Shown in pieces: positions 15,569 through 19,785 of a DNA stretch of 19,785 nt. The notes under the pieces were generated by a model. That model was given only the letters and a program-made list of their open reading frames with translations, did not search any database and was not told the DNA's origin. A program made the translations under genes and the position numbers. The stretch covers positions 1 to 19,785 of the forward strand of contig JAFYFR010000130.1 in NCBI GenBank assembly GCA_017543645.1. The letters are read 5' to 3'. This DNA is from Bacteroidales bacterium (GTDB lineage Bacteria; Bacteroidota; Bacteroidia; Bacteroidales; UBA3824). Position 1 is the first letter of the stretch, and each line of letters starts with the position of its first letter.

Positions 15569-16518
15569 AAGAAACCAAATATTTCCCCTTTTCGGTAACA
15601 CTCCAATGCCCTGCTTTGTCAGAGCCTTCGCGAAAAAGAAGATTATTGATACGAAGTTTTTTTATCGCACGTCGAATCGAAGATTCTGATAGTGACAGAT
15701 TTTGTTGCAGTTCTATATATGTTATCTTATTATTTTCCAACATCAAAGATAGAATTTTATGCTCAGTAATAGACAATGGTATATCTTCTCCATATACATC
15801 ATCATTTACACCGTCATTTTTAATGTTTACACAGTCATTTTCAATGTTTACACCGTCATTTTCAATGTTTACACCGTCATTTTCAATGTTTACACCGTCA
15901 ATTTCTGTATTTTTGAATTAGAAATTCTATTTTTATTGATAAATAATGAAGTATTTATATAAAAAACTATTGTTGCATGTGTAACATCAGATTTAAAACC
16001 CACATTATTACCCGTAAAAGCAGTCCAAGATTTCATTTTGTCAATACCGTATCCCGCATTTTCAGCGAGTTTTGCAAATCTGAACATTTTGATAATTAAG
16101 GGATTTCGAGGCAGCGAAATAGCCTCCTGCATTACCTATAATCCAATCTTTTTACAGAAAAGCCTCATCCCCAAGATTATTGTATGGGAAACCACTATTA
16201 TAAAACCTTAAGTGTTTTCGAAAATTTAGACTCTATTTCAAACTTTTGAACCTTAAATAACAATCGCTGATTAATTTTTTGTCCTGAACGGATGGCTGTT
16301 GTAAAATCCTGCTCAATTTTTTCAGGGTTGTCAACACCTGATAGTTCAAACGTGTTTCCGTTTTGTGAAACTCCCAAGATTATCCACCCACCAATAGTAT
16401 TGGCAAAAGCCGACACCGTTTCCCAAATACTTTTAGGAAGTTCATTTTTGGCGGCTTTAACTTCAAAATCGTCCCATTCTGTGCCGCCGAGGCGCATTAA
16501 AAGTTGTTCCTTAGTCAT
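15564..16518 (-). pseudogene. Decayed AlbA_2/ATP-binding transcriptional regulator (COG2865-like)
   Basis: Three broken pieces in order match one known protein layout. Piece 1 (16518-16198) starts MTKEQLLMRLGGTEWDDFEV and continues FANTIGGWIILGVSQNGNTF, the AlbA_2 (Schlafen-type) domain, but stops after 106 residues. Piece 2 (16132-15890) carries ISLPRNPLIIKMFRFAKLAE and NAGYGIDKM, the C-terminal end of the ATPase-like region. Piece 3 holds four GVNIEND-type repeats and then a winged-helix domain (ITEHKILSLMLENNKITYIE onward) ending at 15564. Roughly 200 residues are missing between pieces 1 and 2, and a frameshift between about 15905 and 15960 separates pieces 2 and 3. Intact members run to about 450-500 residues and are thought to act as regulators. 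Start chosen at MTKEQ; a longer frame to 16590 has no family support. Confidence 0.75.
15816..15899. repeat. Four tandem 21-bp repeats
   Basis: The unit ATTTTCAATGTTTACACCGTC is repeated four times (15816, 15837, 15858, 15879). The last three copies are identical and the first has two changes; a degenerate partial copy precedes at 15800-15815. Read on the minus strand it encodes GVNIEND, keeping frame into the winged-helix end of the pseudogene. The unit length, a multiple of three, points to a former protein linker that could gain or lose copies. Confidence 0.95.
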
Positions 16519-16767
16519 AGGGTGTGTTATTTTCTGCAAAGAAAGTGTTTTTAGGAGATATTGCCAAAAAATCTGACAAAAAAATACCATCCTTTGTGCT
16601 GAACAAGGTTGGTGTTCTTAGATATAACGCTTGTGGGTAAGGGAAAGTATTTAAACTTATCAGAATATCTCGGACAGGTTATATGTTACCCCCGAAATGT
16701 GCAAAGATTTTATTAATTGTGCAGTATAAACATTTGGTTAAAGCACCTATTATCACACCATCTGCCC
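16519..16767. other. Intergenic region before the pseudogene; no gene seen
   Basis: About 250 nt separate the pseudogene start from the susD terminator. Two near-matches to TAnnTTTG on the minus strand (AATCTTTG near 16690-16700 and TTTCTTTG near 16540-16550) could be the old promoter of the regulator. No RNA gene, credible open frame, repeat or strong hairpin was found. Confidence 0.4.
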
Positions 16768-16800
16768 AAAAAAAGAGAGGCCGCATTGCTGCAGCCTCTC
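16768..16800 (-). terminator. Intrinsic terminator after susD
   Basis: On the minus strand GAGAGGC (16800-16794) pairs with GCCTCTC (16781-16775). An inner TGC/GCA pair set extends the stem across one mismatch, with a 4-nt loop. TTTTTTT (16774-16768) follows. It lies 68 nt past the susD stop and marks the end of the susC-susD transcript. Confidence 0.92.
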
Positions 16801-16867
16801 AATTTATAGAGAACTATGCTTGTAGAAGATTCTCACTAAAAAGTTAGAATCCTTCTTACATAAACAT

Positions 16868-18598
16868 CTACTCCCATCCCGGGTTCTGTTTCAAACTTGG
16901 GTTAAGAGTAAGAACTTTGTAGGGGAAGGGAAGGAGTTCGTTTTTACCAGTTTTGAAACCTGCTCCTTTACTTTTGAAAGTAGAACCAGCGTCAACGGTA
17001 ATAACAGCTTTGTGTTCAGCAGCACCTTGATCAATAGCATCTTTAAGAATGTAGATAGTATGGTCAGCTGTTTTGAGATTCTCAACGTCTCCCCAACGAA
17101 TCTGGTCGGCAGCACGACATCCATCCTGCCACATTTCAAACCATTTTTCGTTCTTAACTTCTTGAAGTGTAAGAGAAGTAGAAGTGTGTTTAGAACCAGC
17201 ACGTGTCTGAATCTGGTTCAGATACTGGAGACCATCGTTGTCGCCTGACTGTGCGCAAGCCTCTGCGTACATAAGGAGAACCTCTGCGTAACGCATAATG
17301 GTATAGTTAGCATCCCAAGAACCGCACCAGTTTAATTTGCTGTTGTCGGCAGGATCGTGCATAACGGTTTTCCAGCAGAAATAGCCACTGCAGCCGTAAT
17401 ACTGCGAACCGAAATTGGGACTTAAACCACGAGATTTATCTTTAGCCTTGAAATCTGTTTTACCAGGTTTCCAAGTAGCGGGATCGTCAGAAGGCCAAAT
17501 GATGTCGTAGAGAACCTCCTCGTAAGTCTTAATCCAAGCTTGGCGACGTTTAGAATCCATACCATCGTTAGCGATAAGAGCATCAGCCCACACTTTAGAG
17601 GGAGAAATCCAACCCCAACCATTCATATTCAAACGTGGGTCAGAACCAGCATCTTGGAGACCCTTGAAGAACTCATAACGCCAGTTAACCGTGTAGGGAT
17701 AGTTACCCATACCACGGTTGCCAAGACTTGTAAGACCGTCTTTGTTAGCAGCAAGGTTGAATTCGAAAACGATTTCGTCGCAACCTTGACCAGCGTGGTG
17801 ACCAAGAATCTGCATATCATCAACGAGCTTGTAAGCACCAGAAGAGATAACTTTCTTGAGAGCTGCTTTAGCTCCTGCCCAATCTTTTAACCAAAGGAGT
17901 GCTTTGCCTTTTACTGCATTAGCGAAACCTTCAGTGATGTGGTAACGAGAATTTTTGTCGCCAAGTGCTGCTTTGTCCAAAGCATTGAGTGCAAGAGCTG
18001 CATCAATCTCATCAACAACCCATTTTAAAATGAATTCCTGAGATTCAGAATTTGCAGGCTGATCTGCTGCTGTAAGCACTGTTGTTACAATCGGAGGAGT
18101 ACCCCAGTAGATAGCGAGCATCAAATGGTTGAAAGCACGCATTACCTGAGCCTCAGCTATGCAACGTTTTTTAACCTCGCTATCAGGTGTGGTGTTGTTG
18201 AGAAGAAGGTTACATTTATGAATAGAGCGGTAGAACGCTTTGTAACCAGCCTCAAGAATATTAAGGTCTGTGTTGAAACGGAAATCGTGATACTGACGTT
18301 CAGGCTCGCAGTCACCTTCACCTGATCCAGGCATTACGATATCGTCGGCCATCCAGTTAGTAAGAGCAATATAAGGAGAGTAGTTCCAACCGGTAACATC
18401 GCCCATGAAAGCGTAGTTGTCGTAAGTGTCGGAATAAACTGTTACCAATGCAGACTCAGCATCAGCGTCGGTCTTGTAGAAATCCTCAATAGAGGCTACA
18501 CCTTTCTGAGGAATATCCAACCTGTCTTCGTTGCAGCTTGTAAAGGCCGTAGAGGCGGTTACAGCAGAGAGCAACAATAAATAATTATATTTTTTCAT
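16868..18598 (-). CDS. SusD/RagB-family nutrient-binding outer-membrane lipoprotein
   Basis: The product is 576 aa. The signal peptide ends in lipobox TAFTSC (Cys22), followed by Asn-Glu-Asp, so it is a surface-exposed lipoprotein. Family marks include LDIPQKGVASIEDFYKTDAD after the lipid anchor, AEAQVMRAFNHLMLAIYWGT (the conserved RAF/Y-x-Y helix region), KGKALLWLKDWAGAKAALKK (TPR-like), and a C-terminal part with YAEVLLMYAEACAQSGDND and ELLPFPYKVLTLNPSLKQNP. SusD proteins cap a SusC barrel and deliver glycans or peptides to it. The ligand cannot be told from the sequence, and no glycoside hydrolase or regulator lies in the window. It starts 20 nt after susC and is followed by a terminator, so it ends the operon on this side. 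Confidence 0.95.
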   Translation of the reverse strand: MKKYNYLLLLSAVTASTAFTSCNEDRLDIPQKGVASIEDFYKTDADAESALVTVYSDTYDNYAFMGDVTGWNYSPYIALTNWMADDIVMPGSGEGDCEPERQYHDFRFNTDLNILEAGYKAFYRSIHKCNLLLNNTTPDSEVKKRCIAEAQVMRAFNHLMLAIYWGTPPIVTTVLTAADQPANSESQEFILKWVVDEIDAALALNALDKAALGDKNSRYHITEGFANAVKGKALLWLKDWAGAKAALKKVISSGAYKLVDDMQILGHHAGQGCDEIVFEFNLAANKDGLTSLGNRGMGNYPYTVNWRYEFFKGLQDAGSDPRLNMNGWGWISPSKVWADALIANDGMDSKRRQAWIKTYEEVLYDIIWPSDDPATWKPGKTDFKAKDKSRGLSPNFGSQYYGCSGYFCWKTVMHDPADNSKLNWCGSWDANYTIMRYAEVLLMYAEACAQSGDNDGLQYLNQIQTRAGSKHTSTSLTLQEVKNEKWFEMWQDGCRAADQIRWGDVENLKTADHTIYILKDAIDQGAAEHKAVITVDAGSTFKSKGAGFKTGKNELLPFPYKVLTLNPSLKQNPGWE

Positions 18599-18618
18599 AA
18601 ATTAATTCCTTTTTAAAA

Positions 18619-19785
18619 TTAGAATGTAACATTAACACCGAAAATAACCTGCTTAGCAGTAGGATAAGTACCAAAGTCGAAACCAAGACCGTTGCCGCTG
18701 TTAGCAGAAGCTGTTTCAGGATCAAGTCCGATGTAGTCGGTAAATGTGAAGAAGTTTTCAAGAGAAACGTATGCACGCAAGCTGCTCATGAAAGCTTTGC
18801 TTACGATGTTTTTGGGAAGTGTGTAACCCAACTGAATCTGTTTAATCTTGAAGTAAGAGCCGTCGAATACTGTAAGGTCAGAACCGTAAGCTTTCTCATC
18901 CCATTTGTCAACTCTGGGGAATCTAGCCTTTGTGCTGTTGGGGAACCAAGAGTTGTAGTAGAAATAAGAGTAGTTGTTACAGTATTTACGGTCAGCACGC
19001 CAAGCAGCAGGAACAATCTTGTTGCCAGAAACGCCGTTTCCAAATACAGTGAGGTCGATGCCTTTGTATTCAAGGTTGAGTGTGAGACCATAGGTAACTT
19101 TGGGAAGACCGCTACCAAGGCAGGTGATGTCACCATCGTTGCCACGTTCTTTGTTACCGTCAACGTCAGTATAGATGATTTCGCCAGTTACAGGGTCAAC
19201 ACCTTCTGTCTTGTAACCATACATTGCCCACAAGGTTTCACCTACTGCACAACGAGTGTTGAGAGGCGAACCCTGGATACCACGACCAGCAATATAAGGA
19301 ACAGTAGGATCGAGGTCGGTAAGTTCGTTGTGGAGTGTAGCCAAGTTAGCGTTTACAGAGTAGTGGAGATCACCGAAAACTTTGTCTTTCCAGCCGAGTT
19401 CCACTTCAATACCTTTGTTTTCAACGTCACCGGCATTTTTAACAGTAGTACCTACACCAGTCTCGATTACAGGAGTAACTGTTACGAGAAGACCATCGGT
19501 AGTCTTTTTGTACCATTCAAAGCTCAAAGAGAGTCTGCTGTTGAGGAAACGAGCATCGAAACCGATGTTAATCTGTTTAGAGTTCTCCCATTCAAGATCG
19601 GGGTTGGGCAAACCGTTGGGAACTGAACCCCAAGAACGTATGCCATCTTCTGTATACTGATACCAGTGCTGATTCATGTTCATTACAGCAGCGTAGGGAT
19701 AACCGTTAAGAACGTTGATGTTACCATTCTTACCATAAGATCCGCGGATTTTGAAGAATGAGAGAATATCTGTACTGATGTTGTC
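18619..19785 (-). CDS. SusC/RagA-family TonB-dependent transporter, C-terminal part (cut by window edge)
   Basis: The last 388 codons are present and the frame stays open to the right edge, so the gene's start is not in view. The visible part is the second half of the 22-strand barrel. It shows FFKIRGSYGKNGN (the SYGxNGN hallmark of SusC proteins), PNPDLEWENSKQINIGFDAR, LNSRLSLSFEWYKKTTDGLL, a GYTLPKNI segment and the terminal FGVNVTF with an aromatic last residue. These transporters import ligands captured by the partner SusD, powered by TonB-ExbBD. The internal ATG at 19683 is not a start. The pair suggests a polysaccharide- or peptide-utilisation locus whose other genes lie to the right. 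Confidence 0.95.
   Translation of the reverse strand, partial: DNISTDILSFFKIRGSYGKNGNINVLNGYPYAAVMNMNQHWYQYTEDGIRSWGSVPNGLPNPDLEWENSKQINIGFDARFLNSRLSLSFEWYKKTTDGLLVTVTPVIETGVGTTVKNAGDVENKGIEVELGWKDKVFGDLHYSVNANLATLHNELTDLDPTVPYIAGRGIQGSPLNTRCAVGETLWAMYGYKTEGVDPVTGEIIYTDVDGNKERGNDGDITCLGSGLPKVTYGLTLNLEYKGIDLTVFGNGVSGNKIVPAAWRADRKYCNNYSYFYYNSWFPNSTKARFPRVDKWDEKAYGSDLTVFDGSYFKIKQIQLGYTLPKNIVSKAFMSSLRAYVSLENFFTFTDYIGLDPETASANSGNGLGFDFGTYPTAKQVIFGVNVTF

Noticed and set aside
15521..15601. Extended tilS start at 15601
   Set aside because: The extra 27 codons precede the family N-terminus and overlap a well-formed promoter and the pseudogene tail.
15816..15899. Possible CRISPR array
   Set aside because: The 21-bp repeats are head to tail without spacers and keep a reading frame; no cas genes are present.
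15759..15962. Plus-strand frames made of repeated Phe-Asn-Val-Tyr-Thr units
   Set aside because: They are translations of the 21-bp tandem repeat on the wrong strand; the minus-strand frame connects to a real winged-helix domain.

Overview
The window reads as chromosomal DNA of a Bacteroidota bacterium, most likely a Bacteroidales member. The signs are a SusC/SusD pair, an OprP-type porin, lipoproteins with Bacteroidetes-style leaders (one with a FISUMP/DUF1566-like C-terminal domain), and start-proximal TAnnTTTG boxes, which are the -7 element of the Bacteroidetes housekeeping promoter. No tRNA, rRNA, CRISPR array, insertion sequence or phage gene was found.

Layout. (1) 1-1493, minus strand: the first 28 codons of clpB, a control region with three evenly spaced palindromic sites and a sigma-54-like promoter, then a phosphate-selective-porin-like outer-membrane protein. 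(2) 1565-3434, minus: a surface lipoprotein preceded by a 58-aa gene too short for routine calling. Both lie behind a leader with a complete intrinsic terminator pointing toward them, which suggests attenuation. (3) 3571-5880, plus: a PAP2-family phosphatase overlapping a phosphoethanolamine transferase, a probable lipid A remodelling pair. (4) 5888-12438, minus: a very large exported protein (1648 aa) with a Pro/Glu/Gln tail, then rsmE and a DUF3298 lipoprotein, tightly spaced as one operon. (5) 12491-15546, minus: tilS, a membrane-anchored coiled-coil protein and tpiA, closed by a strong terminator. (6) 15564-16518, minus: a decayed AlbA_2/ATP-binding regulator with an in-frame 21-bp tandem repeat. 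(7) 16768-19785, minus: the end of a susC gene and a complete susD with its terminator.

Much of the window serves the cell envelope: porin, surface lipoproteins, lipid A modification, a giant exported protein and a nutrient-uptake pair. These are interspersed with housekeeping genes (clpB, rsmE, tpiA, tilS). The observations most worth following are the attenuator-like leader with its 58-aa gene, the phased repeats with a sigma-54-like element before clpB, the uncharacterised 1648-aa protein, and the broken AlbA_2 gene. All family calls come from reading motifs; no database search was run.
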